64,000 nt of DNA. It comes from Alteromonas antoniana (lineage in GTDB: Bacteria > Pseudomonadota > Gammaproteobacteria > Enterobacterales > Alteromonadaceae). The stretch lies in the NCBI RefSeq assembly GCF_019249295.1, contig NZ_JAESDH010000019.1, positions 40,344 through 104,343 of the forward strand. Direction: 5' to 3'. The first letter of the stretch is position 1. Every line of letters starts with the position of its first letter. The notes beneath the pieces are model-generated. The model had not been told where the DNA came from and did no database searches. It was given only the letters and a program-made list of their open reading frames with translations. This document shows positions 63,926 through 64,000 of this stretch, in pieces. Position numbers and translations under genes: made by a program.

Positions 63926-64000
63926 TAATTGAAGAGTTTGATCATGGCTCAGATTGAACGCTGGCGGCAGGCCTAACACATGCAAGTCGAACGGTAACAG
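63926..64000 (+). rRNA. rrs: 16S ribosomal RNA, 5' part
   Basis: The first 75 bases match the universal 16S start: TTGAAGAGTTTGATCATGGC, followed by the usual CTCAGATTGAACGCTGGCGG and the GCCTAACACATGCAAGTCGA block. The gene runs off the window. It is transcribed away from oriC. Confidence 0.98.

Overview
This window is the chromosomal replication-origin region of a gammaproteobacterium, most probably a member of the Alteromonadaceae (Alteromonas-like). The reasons are the gene order (par-rsmG-mnmG | oriC | mioC-mnmE-yajQ-yidC-rnpA-rpmH-dnaA-dnaN-recF-gyrB), an E. coli-type oriC rich in GATC, a spf (Spot 42) gene beside polA, the DnaT/DnaC-like pair and the protein sequences. Genus-level placement is inference. 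No prophage, insertion sequence, CRISPR array or defence island was recognised; almost everything is core genome.

Layout. 1-7.3 kb: the end of yicC, a small secreted NTF2-like protein, an OmpA-like lipoprotein, an HD-GYP phosphodiesterase with an alkyltransferase-like repair protein, a DTW tRNA modification enzyme, a glutathione transferase, an unknown membrane protein, and a VOC/GFA pair. 7.5-14.6 kb: the F-type ATP synthase operon atpIBEFHAGDC on the minus strand. 14.8-19.1 kb: parB, parA, rsmG, mnmG. 19.2-19.55 kb: oriC. 19.6-26.8 kb: a DUF4097 protein, the compact group mnmE-mioC-dnaT-like-dnaC-like, then yajQ, yidC, yidD, rnpA and rpmH, all on the minus strand. 27.4-33.7 kb: dnaA-dnaN-recF-gyrB on the plus strand. 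34-41 kb: a DUF2798 protein, a lipoprotein, glyQS, tag, a DUF2489 protein, yihI and a methyltransferase. 41-46 kb: cytochrome c4, engB, spf and polA. 46-50 kb: elbB, trkH, a TraT-like lipoprotein. 50.4-54.6 kb: def-fmt-rsmB-trkA. 54.8-59.6 kb: LysM protein, dprA, smg, a topA-type zinc-finger protein, tsaC, hemF. 60-63.4 kb: ompW, a truncated haemoglobin, aroE, yrdA and a small membrane protein. 63.4-64 kb: three tandem strong promoters, a leader and the first 75 bases of a 16S rRNA gene.

The parts fit one job: starting, controlling and segregating chromosome replication, next to highly expressed energy and translation genes. Most heavily expressed units point away from oriC on each side (atp operon to the left, dnaA-gyrB and the rrn operon to the right), co-directional with the forks. 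Four ParB-binding (parS) sequences lie on both sides of oriC, two of them inside recF. DnaA boxes with dense GATC sites occur at oriC and also upstream of dnaA and of polA.

The observations most worth following are the dnaT/dnaC-like helicase-loading pair embedded in the mnmE-mioC operon and reading towards oriC, the oriC with a variant first DnaA box, the origin-like DnaA-box/GATC cluster upstream of polA, a shortened Spot 42 RNA with a second possible small RNA beside it, another possible small RNA after cytochrome c4, and a divergent gene pair (aroE/haemoglobin) whose start codons overlap.
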